Below, one piece after another: positions 27,319 to 36,042 of a stretch of DNA of 64,000 bases. The notes beneath the pieces are model-generated. The model was not told the DNA's origin, did not search any database, and was given only the letters and a program-made list of their open reading frames with translations. The stretch comes from Bacteroidota bacterium (GTDB lineage: Bacteria > Bacteroidota > Bacteroidia > AKYH767-A > 2013-40CM-41-45): positions 1-64,000 of the forward strand of contig JADKIH010000002.1 of assembly GCA_016721305.1 (NCBI GenBank). Reading direction: 5' to 3'. How positions within the stretch are numbered: position 1 is the first letter of the stretch; each line of letters begins with the position of its first letter. The position numbers and the translations under genes are program-made.

Positions 27319-28743
27319 GTGAAAAAGGTCTCCAAATTCCTTCTTTATTTCATATTGCTTTGCGGCTTCTCTTCTGTTGCAACTGGCCAACTCTATGAGG
27401 CAGTAAAATATTTTAACGGACTCGAAAGTGGGATAACGGTCATGACAACCGATCCGACTCTCAAAACGCTCATTGCCGGCGATCAAAAAGGAAATCTTTA
27501 TTTCTATGATCTCTCAACAAATGAATTCGTTCGAAAAATTCAAGCTCATGGTGCTGCTGTTTGTCAGCTTCGATTTAATTCGACCGGCAGATTACTCATT
27601 TCCTCAACTGCCGACGGAGAGATAAAAATCTACGACTTCGATAAAGAAAAAATCATTCAGGCTATTTACTCTCCTGACTATTCAGGTATTCATTTCGTAC
27701 TCTTCTCCATAGCGGACGGATTTATTTACTTCAATGGGAATAATCGCTTATATAAAACCCGATCCGACTTAACTCAAACTGTCAATAAAATTTATGATGA
27801 AACGGATACGCTGTATGACGCAGTTATTACATCTGATCGCTCTTCATTGATCTACTCTACGGGCAACAAAATTAAAGTTCTGAATACTCGAACTGATGCG
27901 TTAAGACAAGAAATATCCTTCGGCAATTTTCCTATCAGCCGTCTTGCATTAGTTAAGGACACGCTACTTGCAACCTGGAGCAACGACGGCACTCTTGCTT
28001 TTTGGCATTACACTTTAAATCAGGTCGAAGCTAAACCAATCTTCTTCCTGAAGGCGGGCAATACATCGGCTATGGCATTTAGTGAAGATGGCCAAATGAT
28101 GTGCTCGGGGAACATCGGCAACTGGGCTCGCATTTGGGTTCCGATGAAGAAAGAAATTTATCAGGAACTATTTAAACACAAAGAAACCGTTACCTGCGCA
28201 GCCTTTGGTCGTGAAACCGACTTCCTATTTACCGGCAGCCTCGACAAGTCTATTATTCTATGGCAAAAAGGTGCAAAGCCAATCACTCCACCAGTAATCG
28301 TGCAGCCACCAAGCCCACCTATCGTAAAAGAAACACCGTCTCCCGTTGTGGCTCAGGTTGAGAATGTCGTCATGGCCGAAAGCAATATCCCTAAAATCAT
28401 CTCCGGCAGAAAAGTGCTTTCTACCGAACAGGTAGAAGTCGAAAGCGATAAGGTTTCCATTTTCGTGTACGACAATTCCTATCTCGATGGCGATACCATG
28501 TCCCTCTTCTTCAATGGGAAATGGATTCTTGATCATTACGGAGTCACGAAGAAAAAGTACCTGGTATCTCTGGATCTCATTCCGAATACGAATAACTACC
28601 TGGTTCTTTTCGCCAATAATTTGGGCAAAAGTCCGCCCAATACAGCTGCGATTGAAATCAATCAGGGAAAAACGAAAAGAATCTTCAAATTATCGTCCGA
28701 TTTAAAGTCGTGCAGTGCTATTAACTTTTATTATAAAAAGTAG
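27319..28743 (+). CDS. secreted WD40-repeat protein
   Basis: 474 residues from GTG 27319, which opens directly on a signal peptide (KFLLYFILLCGFSSVATG). About six WD40-like blades follow (LIAGDQKGNLYFYDL, ISSTADGEIKIYDF, LATWSNDGTLAFWH, CSGNIGNWARIWV, FTGSLDKSIILWQ). A Pro-rich linker (ITPPVIVQPPSPP) leads to a C-terminal beta domain of about 120 residues (VSIFVYDNSYLDGDTMSLFFNGKWI). A periplasmic or surface interaction protein; ligand unknown. The frame opens earlier (27247), but that part overlaps the preceding terminator. Confidence 0.78.
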   Translation: MKKVSKFLLYFILLCGFSSVATGQLYEAVKYFNGLESGITVMTTDPTLKTLIAGDQKGNLYFYDLSTNEFVRKIQAHGAAVCQLRFNSTGRLLISSTADGEIKIYDFDKEKIIQAIYSPDYSGIHFVLFSIADGFIYFNGNNRLYKTRSDLTQTVNKIYDETDTLYDAVITSDRSSLIYSTGNKIKVLNTRTDALRQEISFGNFPISRLALVKDTLLATWSNDGTLAFWHYTLNQVEAKPIFFLKAGNTSAMAFSEDGQMMCSGNIGNWARIWVPMKKEIYQELFKHKETVTCAAFGRETDFLFTGSLDKSIILWQKGAKPITPPVIVQPPSPPIVKETPSPVVAQVENVVMAESNIPKIISGRKVLSTEQVEVESDKVSIFVYDNSYLDGDTMSLFFNGKWILDHYGVTKKKYLVSLDLIPNTNNYLVLFANNLGKSPPNTAAIEINQGKTKRIFKLSSDLKSCSAINFYYKK

Positions 28744-28817
28744 AAAATTCGCTCTGAGAACTACAAAATTGTAGTATTTTAACCACCCTAAATCAACAAA
28801 CAATCAAGCCCCAAACA

Positions 28818-30143
28818 ATGAAAAAAATTTACCTGCTCTCCCTGATCGTCCTCTTCGCTTTAACAAAAACCGACGCACAGGTCTGGACTTCTCTTGGAAC
28901 GAATGCTCTTGGAACTTCCAGTTTAAATGTAAAAGCTTTAGCGGTTAGTCCGGTCGACGGCTCCATTTATGCCGGCGGAACTTTTAACGGTACCATCAAT
29001 TACATCGCAAAAAGAAATTCGGCTTCCGGTGTGTGGGAAGCAATCGGCAGCAGCGTAAATGGCCCTGTGTATGCTCTTACATTTTACAATAACGAACTTT
29101 ATGTCGGTGGCGTATTTACTACAGCCGGAGGAAATGCAGCAAAAAATATTGCTAAACTATCCAGCTCAGGTACATGGTCTGCTGTCGGTAACGGCGTTGA
29201 CGATCAAGTGAACTGCCTGTTTGTTTCTACCAATAATACATTGTATGCCGGTGGCAAATTCAATAATAACGGAACAGCAACTGCAGCTTTGGCGCATATC
29301 GCAAAATGGAATGGCTCCGATTGGGCAGCGGTAGGAAATGGCTTATCGTCCTCCATCATACGTACAATTGCTGAATACAACAGCACTATTTACGTAGGTA
29401 CAGAAAATACTGCAACACCGATTTACTCATTTAACGGATCATCTTTTTCTGCTGTAACTTCTGTTACCGGTGGTAAGGTTTACGCTTTGGCTACTTATGG
29501 AAACTACCTCTATGCCGGTGGTGATTTCAGTCAGCCTACGTTTGCAGCCACACGTTTCAATGGATCAACTTGGGGAACAATCTCTACAACATTCCTTGCT
29601 TCGGAACACATCAGTTCTTTGTATGTCCGTGCAGGTGTTCTTTACATCGGCGGTGTATTCACGAACAAAGGCGTAACCAACAATGCAAATTATATCGCAA
29701 AAGTATTGTTACAAGGATCGAACCCTACGCCCCTTCAAACCATCCTTTCCGGAAATTCACTCGGTGGTGACGTATTCGCAATCAATAACAGCAATGGTAA
29801 AGTACTTGCCGGCGGAAATTTCACAACTTGGAATAATGCAGCCATTACTTCAACTACAATTGGAGTAGATGAAATAACAAATGTTGTGTCTGACTTGAAA
29901 TTTTATCCAAACCCTGTTCAATCATCTGCTACGCTCGAAATTTCATTTAATGAATTCGTCGGATCTACTTCTATTTCATTTTATGATATGCAGTCACGAT
30001 TAATCACACTTCCGGTTGAAACACAAAATGATGGTACTCATTCACGTTTCAGCATCGACTGTTCAACTCTTCCTGAAGGAAATTACTTCTATATGGTTAG
30101 CTCCGAAGGAAAAGCAGTTGCTAACGGAATGTTTGTAAAATAG
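28818..30143 (+). CDS. secreted beta-propeller-like protein with T9SS sorting domain
   Basis: 441 residues. Signal peptide (LLSLIVLFALTKTDA), then about seven repeats with the motif LYAGGxF or LYVGGVF followed by a W-x-x-(I/V)G element, as in delta-60/Kelch-like propellers. The end (KFYPNPVQSSATLEI...GNYFYMV...NGMFVK) is a type A T9SS C-terminal domain. Surface-exposed protein of unknown substrate. Confidence 0.85.
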   Translation: MKKIYLLSLIVLFALTKTDAQVWTSLGTNALGTSSLNVKALAVSPVDGSIYAGGTFNGTINYIAKRNSASGVWEAIGSSVNGPVYALTFYNNELYVGGVFTTAGGNAAKNIAKLSSSGTWSAVGNGVDDQVNCLFVSTNNTLYAGGKFNNNGTATAALAHIAKWNGSDWAAVGNGLSSSIIRTIAEYNSTIYVGTENTATPIYSFNGSSFSAVTSVTGGKVYALATYGNYLYAGGDFSQPTFAATRFNGSTWGTISTTFLASEHISSLYVRAGVLYIGGVFTNKGVTNNANYIAKVLLQGSNPTPLQTILSGNSLGGDVFAINNSNGKVLAGGNFTTWNNAAITSTTIGVDEITNVVSDLKFYPNPVQSSATLEISFNEFVGSTSISFYDMQSRLITLPVETQNDGTHSRFSIDCSTLPEGNYFYMVSSEGKAVANGMFVK

Positions 30144-30148
30144 AAAAC

Positions 30149-30205
30149 GGTTGCGAGTTGCGGGTTTCGAGTTACGCAACCCGCAACCCATCTCGCAACC
30201 CGTAC
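30149..30205. repeat. GTTGCGAGTTGCGGGTT inverted array
   Basis: GGTTGCGAGTTGCGGGTT at 30149-30166 faces AACCCGCAACCC...CTCGCAACC at 30178-30200, so the segment can fold into a hairpin. It ends directly at the start codon of the nuclease gene (30207). Confidence 0.75.
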
Positions 30206-30206
30206 C

Positions 30207-31577
30207 ATGAAATTCGCCATTGTCGATATCGAAACAACGGGTGGTAATGCCGGTCAAAACAGGATTACTGAAATTGCCATATATATACACGACGGAACGA
30301 AAGTTATCGACGAGTTTACATCACTCGTAAATCCCGAATGTCCGATCCCTCCTTTTATAGAAAACCTCACAGGGATCTCGAATGATATGGTGGAAAGCGC
30401 TCCACGATTTTTTGAAATTGCAAAAGATATCGTTCAAATAACCGATGGTGCTACTTTTGTCGCACATAACGTCCAATTCGATTATGGCTTTGTCCAGAAA
30501 GAATTTAAATCGCTAGGATATAACTTTACCCGCGACCAGCTCTGCACTATTAAGCTAAGCCGAAAACTGATTCCGGGTTTTGCATCTTACAGTCTGGGAA
30601 ATTTGTGCCAATATTTGGAATTGAAATTGAAAACCGCCACCGCGCAGCTGGCGATGCTTTAGCCACTGTACGTCTTTTTGAGTTGCTCCTGCACAAGGAC
30701 TCTGAAATGAAAACTATTTCAGACTTTACGAAGAATGATTACTTACACCTCCGATTCCCTCCCGGATTTGACCACAAGATTCTCGACAAGCTGCCTGAAA
30801 CTTCAGGAGTCTACTATATGCATAATGTTGCCGGCGATGTTATCTATGTTGGAAAAAGCACTAATATCAGAAAACGAATTCTCAGCCATTTTAACAACAA
30901 AGGGACGAAGAAAGGCATCGAATTAAGAAACGCCATACATGATATTTCATTCGAAGAAACGGGCAATGAATTAATCGCACTCCTTCTCGAATCAGAAGAA
31001 ATCAAAAAACTGCAACCGATATTCAACCGACTGCAACGAAAAACCATTTTCAATCACGGAATTTTACCGATATCAATGAGAATGGCTATATTGAGTTGTC
31101 GATTGCCAGAGTCAATGCTAAAAAGAACCGCTGATAACGGCAACATCACACGATGAAGCTGAAGCCATTTTAGAGAAACTTCTCCAGAAACATCAGCTCT
31201 GCCATAAACTTTGTGGCGGGAAAAATATTTCGCATGCGTGCTTCAACTACTCAGTCCGATTATGCAAAGGCGCATGTGTGGGCAAAGAACCGGTGGAAGA
31301 ATATAATCTACGAGCACAAAAAGCAGTTGACAGTATTCTATTCCAGTACCCTAATTTCATGATCATCGGAAAAGGCCGCACTCCTACTGAGAAGACTGTT
31401 ACGCATGTTGAAGCAGGCAAGTACATTGGTTTTGGCTTCTTCGATACTGAGTTCACTGATATCAATCCAGAAACGCTTCGTGATTTCGTCAAAACTAGAG
31501 ATGATAATCGCGATGTGCATAGAATCATTCGGCATTTTCTGAATACGGGGGCGGCGGGGAATATATTAACGTACTGA
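30207..31577 (+). CDS. DnaQ-type exonuclease fused to GIY-YIG nuclease (about three frameshifts)
   Basis: About 455 residues. First half: DEDDh 3'-5' exonuclease with FAIVDIETTGG (Exo I), AHNVQFDYGF (Exo II) and HRAAGDALAT (Exo III, H-x4-D). Second half: GIY-YIG domain (LPETSGVYYMHNVAGDVIYVGKSTNIRKRI...HF) followed by a UvrC-like region (CHKLCGGKN...CFNYSVRLCKGACVGKEPVEEYN). Frame changes near 30618, 31064 and 31124 must be repaired. This architecture is known in Bacteroidota and in mycobacterial UvrC-homology proteins and is thought to act in DNA repair. It lacks the UvrB-binding and HhH parts of true UvrC. Confidence 0.9.
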
Positions 31578-31591
31578 TGGGGGCTTGCTGA

Positions 31592-31665
31592 GATAGAAAT
31601 TAGGAATTAGGAATTAGGAATTAGAATTAGAAATTAGAAATTAGTAATTAGTAATTAGTAATTGG
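31592..31665. repeat. GAATTAGGAATTAG word array
   Basis: About ten imperfect copies of the 8-base word GAATTAG(G/A) and relatives (AATTAGTA), directly upstream of the redoxin start codon. Confidence 0.75.
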
Positions 31666-31667
31666 AA

Positions 31668-32240
31668 ATGACAGGATTTAGAATAATTTTGATTTGGGTA
31701 ATGAGTTTTGTTTTATTTTCGGGCTTTGTTGCTGATGATTTTTATTCGGTACAGTTGAAGGACGTAAAGGGTGTATATCATAAATTAAATGAATATAAAG
31801 GATCGGAAGGAACGGCTGTTGTGTTTTTATTGGCTGACTGTCCGGCATCCCAGTATTACTCGCTGACGTTAAATCAACTTTCTCAAAAATACATTTCCAA
31901 AAAGATTCAACTAATTGGAGTTTTTGCCGGGAAGTACACGAAAGCAACTGAAGTCGCAAAATTTGTGAAAGATTATAAAATCAATTTTCCTGTTCTCACA
32001 GATAAAGAAATGATTCTTGCAGGAAAACTAAAAGCGACAACGGCTCCTGAGGTTTTCCTTCTCGATAAAAATGCAAACGTTGTCTATTCAGGAAGAATCG
32101 ACGATACATATTATGCTCCGGGAAGGAAGAAAAGTAATACGGCCGTTCATGATTTACAAAATGCCATGGAAGCGTGCCTTAAGGGAAAAACTCCTTCCGT
32201 TTCCAAAACAAAAGCTATAGGCTGCATTCTCGAATACTAA
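31668..32240 (+). CDS. secreted redoxin/thioredoxin-fold protein
   Basis: 190 residues from ATG 31668. N-terminal hydrophobic signal (FRIILIWVMSFVLFSGFVA), then a thioredoxin-like fold: YSVQLKDVKGVYHKLNEYKG, AVVFLLADCPASQYY, IQLIGVFAGKY, INFPVLTDKEM and APEVFLLDKNANVVYSGRIDD. The CPxS motif keeps only the first redox cysteine of the C-x-x-C pair. It lies 3 bases before the copper-monooxygenase-like gene; this redoxin/PHM pair recurs in Bacteroidota. Confidence 0.82.
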   Translation: MTGFRIILIWVMSFVLFSGFVADDFYSVQLKDVKGVYHKLNEYKGSEGTAVVFLLADCPASQYYSLTLNQLSQKYISKKIQLIGVFAGKYTKATEVAKFVKDYKINFPVLTDKEMILAGKLKATTAPEVFLLDKNANVVYSGRIDDTYYAPGRKKSNTAVHDLQNAMEACLKGKTPSVSKTKAIGCILEY

Positions 32241-32243
32241 CGA

Positions 32244-33626
32244 ATGAATTCAAAAATCAGAATACTCGGTTTTCTAATTTGTAGCACTACTCTGCTCTTC
32301 TTTGCATGCTCCGGTGGAAAGAAATCGGAATCAGAGAAGGCTGTTACTTTCTCCGACATTGCTCCTATCGTCTATAAAATTGCACCATGCCACCGCCATG
32401 GCTCCGGAGCTCCGTTTAATCTCATCTCCTATGACGATGTTCGTTCTCATTTGAAAACGATTGAACTTACTGTCAATTCTCGGTTGATGCCTCCTTGGCC
32501 GGCCGACACGGCTTACTCTCATTTCAGAGACGAGAAAGTAATGAGCAAAGCTGATATCTCACTTTTAAATGAGTGGATTAAAAGCGGAGCACCTGAAGGC
32601 GATATCAAAAATATCCCTGCACCTCCTGCCTTCCAGGAAGGAAGCTCATTCGGAAAACCGGATCTCGTTGTAAAAATGCGACAACCATTTTTAATCAAAG
32701 GAAATAATAAGGACAATTTCATCATGCTCAAAGTTCCATACGAGCTTCCTTCTGATACAAATGTCAGAGCTATAGAAATCGTTCCGGGAAACAAAAAGCT
32801 TGCTCATCACATCAATGCTCATTTGGTGCAATACGAAGAAGGCACAAAAACTAATTTCCGGGGCGGAGCACCTTTTGTCGACACAGAAAAAGCAAACAAA
32901 CTGAAAGCCTTTCAAATGCTTGATCTGCAAAATGACGACGGTACTTATCCCCGACTGACTCCTTCTGTCACGAATTATTTACCGGGCGTTGAAGTTGCCA
33001 TTTATCCAAAAGGTATTGGTGGTTATCGCGTAAAAAAACACGGTGCGATATTGCTTGACAATATTCATTACGGACCATCACCTGTTGACACTAGCGACGT
33101 CACAACTTTCAATTTCTTCTTCAGCCCTAAAAAGCCGGAGAGGCCAACGATTGAAATGATCATCGGTACAAGCGGCATTTCGCCTGTCGAACCGCCTTTA
33201 GTTATTCCACCAAATGAAATTAAAACCTTTATCTCGAAATATACCTTGCCGCAAAGTATTTCCTTGTTGACAGTGAATCCACATATGCACTTATTGGGAG
33301 CATCTTTCAAAGCATTCGCCGTTACACCAATGGGTGACACCATTCGAATAATTAATATTCCTAAATGGGATTTCAGATGGCAGTACTTCTATACCTACGA
33401 GCATATGCTGAAGATTCCACAAGGATCAACGATCTATTCTGTTGGCACTTACGACAACACAGTAAACAACCCCCTAAATCCTTTCAATCCGCCTCAAACA
33501 GTTTCGGAACGCGAAGGAAGTATGAGGACAACAGATGAAATGTTCCAGCTCATCTGCACCTTTGTCCCTTATCAGGAAGGCGATGAAAACGTCTCTTTGT
33601 TAAATGAAAAACTATCTGACCGATGA
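32244..33626 (+). CDS. copper type II ascorbate-dependent monooxygenase-like lipoprotein with altered haem motif
   Basis: 460 residues. Lipoprotein signal (LLFFACSGGKK). The next ~100 residues resemble a cytochrome c domain (SDIAPIVYK...PCHRHGSGAPF, LISYDDV, MPPWPAD), but where CxxCH is expected the text is K-I-A-P-C-H, one residue short and lacking the first Cys. The remainder has histidine motifs of the peptidylglycine-hydroxylase-like fold: KLAHHINAHL, NPHMHLLGASF and TYEHMLKIPQGS. It would bind two copper ions outside the membrane; substrate unknown. Its stop overlaps the GNAT start. Confidence 0.75.
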   Translation: MNSKIRILGFLICSTTLLFFACSGGKKSESEKAVTFSDIAPIVYKIAPCHRHGSGAPFNLISYDDVRSHLKTIELTVNSRLMPPWPADTAYSHFRDEKVMSKADISLLNEWIKSGAPEGDIKNIPAPPAFQEGSSFGKPDLVVKMRQPFLIKGNNKDNFIMLKVPYELPSDTNVRAIEIVPGNKKLAHHINAHLVQYEEGTKTNFRGGAPFVDTEKANKLKAFQMLDLQNDDGTYPRLTPSVTNYLPGVEVAIYPKGIGGYRVKKHGAILLDNIHYGPSPVDTSDVTTFNFFFSPKKPERPTIEMIIGTSGISPVEPPLVIPPNEIKTFISKYTLPQSISLLTVNPHMHLLGASFKAFAVTPMGDTIRIINIPKWDFRWQYFYTYEHMLKIPQGSTIYSVGTYDNTVNNPLNPFNPPQTVSEREGSMRTTDEMFQLICTFVPYQEGDENVSLLNEKLSDR

Positions 33627-34078
33627 ACTCAGTCGTTGTTCGTGAACCGAAAACTCAGGAAGAATGGGATGCGTATTATTTGATTCGCTACGAAGTCCTG
33701 CGCAAACCATGGAATCAACCTCGCCAATCTACAAAAGATGAATTCGAGACTATCTCCTACCATGCTATTTTAATTCTTGACGATAAAGAAATCGTTGGCA
33801 CCGGACGATTGCAATTCAACACTCCTACAGAATTCGCTATACGTTCAATGGCAGTAAAAGAAGGATATCGAAGCAAAGATTACGGAAGTCATATCATCAA
33901 ACATCTTGAAAGCATAGCACTCTCGAAAAATTGCAAAAGAATCACACTCGACGCCCGCGAACCCGCATTAAAATTTTACGAAAGAAACGGCTACCGAATT
34001 TTTGCACCATCGTATTTGCTGTTCGGTGTTATTCCGCATTTTAAGATGGAGAAGGTTCTTTCGACTTCCACTGATTAA
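33623..34078 (+). CDS. GNAT family N-acetyltransferase
   Basis: 151 residues. GNAT pattern: EEWDAYYLIRYEVLRKPW, the central strand FAIRSMAVKEGYRSKDYGSHIIKHLE (acetyl-CoA pyrophosphate loop, here R-S-K-D-Y-G) and ITLDAREPALKFYERNGYR. It starts inside the stop codon of the upstream gene (ATGA overlap), so it is translationally coupled. Substrate unknown. Confidence 0.85.
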   Translation: MNSVVVREPKTQEEWDAYYLIRYEVLRKPWNQPRQSTKDEFETISYHAILILDDKEIVGTGRLQFNTPTEFAIRSMAVKEGYRSKDYGSHIIKHLESIALSKNCKRITLDAREPALKFYERNGYRIFAPSYLLFGVIPHFKMEKVLSTSTD

Positions 34079-34178
34079 GTAAGTTGTAAGTTGTAAGTTG
34101 TAAGTTGTAAGTTGTAAGTTGTAAGTTGGTAATTAGCTCTAAGTTAAGTCTACTTACTACTTACAACTTACTACTTAC
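34079..34178. repeat. AAGTTGTAAGTTG array facing TTACTACTTACAACTT
   Basis: Six tandem heptamers GTAAGTT (34079-34128) and an opposing TACTTACTACTTACAACTTACTACTTACC (34151-34178) can pair. The block fills the convergent space between the GNAT and histidine kinase genes. Confidence 0.75.
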
Positions 34179-34188
34179 CTTTTCATCC

Positions 34189-35268
34189 TCAGCGAGCTTT
34201 CCTCAACGTAAACGTAAACGTCGTCCCTACTCCCAGCGTCGATCTGACATTGATAGTTTGATGATGGGCCTCAATGATGTGTTTAACAATAGAAAGTCCT
34301 AAGCCTGTACCGCCTTGTTCTCGCGAACGGCTTTTATCGACACGGAAAAATCTTTCAAAAAGACGAGGTAAATATTTAGTGTCGATTCCAATTCCGGTAT
34401 CGGTTACTTCTACAAGAATATTTTGATCCATATCATAAAAGCCGACAACAGTTGAACCACCCTTTTTGCCGTACTTAATTGAATTGATCATTAAGTTTAC
34501 CAGCACTTGTCGAATACGATCTTTATCTCCGTAGACATAGAACTGACGATCGCTTCCCTCTTTGAAGGAAAGCGAAATCTCCATTTCCTTTGCCTTTAAT
34601 TCACTCGATTCAAAAACGTCTTTTGTCAATTCATGAATATCGAAAGTGCGCTGATCAAGCATCATTTCGCCACTCTCCATTTTAGAAATGGCTTCGAGAT
34701 CATCAACGATCAAACAAAGCCTGTCAACGGAACGAGAAGCACGCTGCAAATAATTGACATTAACCTCAGGATCATCCAATGCTCCTTCCAAAAGTGTGTG
34801 AATGTATCCTTGAATATTAAACAATGGAGTTTTTAATTCGTGCGAAACATTACCAAGAAATTCCTTCCGGAAATTTTCCATTCGTTTCAACTCTGCAATT
34901 TCATCGGAACGATTCTGATCCCACTCCATAACTTCTTTGCTTACGTTTGCTAAAATATCTACATCAAGATCAATCTTCTCAAGTGCTTTTTCCTTTGAGT
35001 TTTTTGAAGTGGTAATCGTCTTGTAGATGAGCTTAATCTTCCTGTAAATAAATACCTCCAGAAGATATTTAAAGATGATATACGTTACAACGAAAGCAAC
35101 CAGAAAGACCATTGTCTGAGCCAGCCATTCGCGTCGTATATACGACGAAGATGAAATCAGGATCTCGGAAATTACAACGATAATTGAGGCTGTCAGAGCA
35201 GCCAGAATAGCTAGTATTCGGGGGTTGGGTTCTTCAATTTGTTCAACTTTGGGTGTCGGATCAGAAAT
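34189..35268 (-). CDS. PhoR-like sensor histidine kinase
   Basis: Membrane sensor kinase. The cytoplasmic part has the HisKA box NVSHELKTPLFNIQGY, N box VNLMINSIKYG, G1 DTGIGID, F box LFERFFRVD and G2 GGTGLGLSIV. Two N-terminal helices (ILAILAALTASIIVVISEI and TMVFLVAFVVTYIIFKYLL) flank a very short outside loop, so it probably senses through the membrane or a partner. The first ATG in frame (35112) would cut the first helix; the frame is open farther upstream and overlaps the regulator's end, but no ATG, GTG or TTG is present there, so the true start (35268 given, an ATT) is uncertain. Confidence 0.85.
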   Translation of the reverse strand: MSDPTPKVEQIEEPNPRILAILAALTASIIVVISEILISSSSYIRREWLAQTMVFLVAFVVTYIIFKYLLEVFIYRKIKLIYKTITTSKNSKEKALEKIDLDVDILANVSKEVMEWDQNRSDEIAELKRMENFRKEFLGNVSHELKTPLFNIQGYIHTLLEGALDDPEVNVNYLQRASRSVDRLCLIVDDLEAISKMESGEMMLDQRTFDIHELTKDVFESSELKAKEMEISLSFKEGSDRQFYVYGDKDRIRQVLVNLMINSIKYGKKGGSTVVGFYDMDQNILVEVTDTGIGIDTKYLPRLFERFFRVDKSRSREQGGTGLGLSIVKHIIEAHHQTINVRSTLGVGTTFTFTLRKAR

Positions 35269-35956
35269 CGAATTTGTAGCCGATACCTTTTACCGTCTTA
35301 ATTCGTTCTTCTCCTATTTTCTCACGCAATTTACGAATATGAACATCAATTGTACGATCTCCAACAATAACATCATTTCCCCAAACTCGCTCTAAAATCT
35401 CTTCTCGTGTAAAAACCTTTCCGGGCTTGTTCGCAAGAAGTGCCAGCAATTCGAATTCCTTTCTCGGCAATTCAATCTTTTCTTCTCCGCGAAAAATCAA
35501 ATACTGTTCGCGATCGATTTTAATATCCGCTACCGTAAAAACATTTCCTTTTTCCTGCTTGACATTGGGTTCAGAATGATAGCGTCTGAACAATGCATTT
35601 ATTCTACTGACAAGAACTCTCGGTTTAATAGGCTTGGTAATATAATCGTCGGCCCCTACATCAAATCCGGCAATCTGTGAATAGTCTTCGTTACGTGCAG
35701 TTAAAAATGCAATAAGTGTCTTTTTGAAATCAGGCAAATCTCGCAGTGCCCGGCAAGCTTCAATTCCATCCATCTCCGGCATCATAATGTCGAGGATGAT
35801 CAGATCCGGATGAATTTGCTTTGCCTTTTGAATGGCTTCTTTTCCATTACCCGCCTTAAACACCTCATAATTCTCCTTTTTGAGATTATATTCCATGAAT
35901 TCCAGAATATCCGGTTCATCATCAACAAGGAGAATTTTCAATTTTTTATCTTTCAT
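35261..35956 (-). CDS. OmpR/PhoB-family response regulator
   Basis: 231 residues. Receiver domain with the acidic pair ILLVDDEPDI, phospho-acceptor LIILDIMMPEMDG, LIAFLTAR and the lysine of YITKPIKP, followed by a winged-helix DNA-binding domain (LPRKEFELLALLANKPGKVFTREEILERVWG...DRTIDVHIRKLREKI). The 3' end overlaps the beginning of the histidine kinase frame, giving a two-component operon. By family it may respond to phosphate or envelope cues; no target site was identified. Confidence 0.93.
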   Translation of the reverse strand: MKDKKLKILLVDDEPDILEFMEYNLKKENYEVFKAGNGKEAIQKAKQIHPDLIILDIMMPEMDGIEACRALRDLPDFKKTLIAFLTARNEDYSQIAGFDVGADDYITKPIKPRVLVSRINALFRRYHSEPNVKQEKGNVFTVADIKIDREQYLIFRGEEKIELPRKEFELLALLANKPGKVFTREEILERVWGNDVIVGDRTIDVHIRKLREKIGEERIKTVKGIGYKFDF

Positions 35957-36042
35957 ATGATGTTGTGAAAGTACCGATGACGTCTGTGTTGCATGTTAAG
36001 CAAATGTAAAGAAAAGGTTATGTGCATGAACCATGAATGCCT

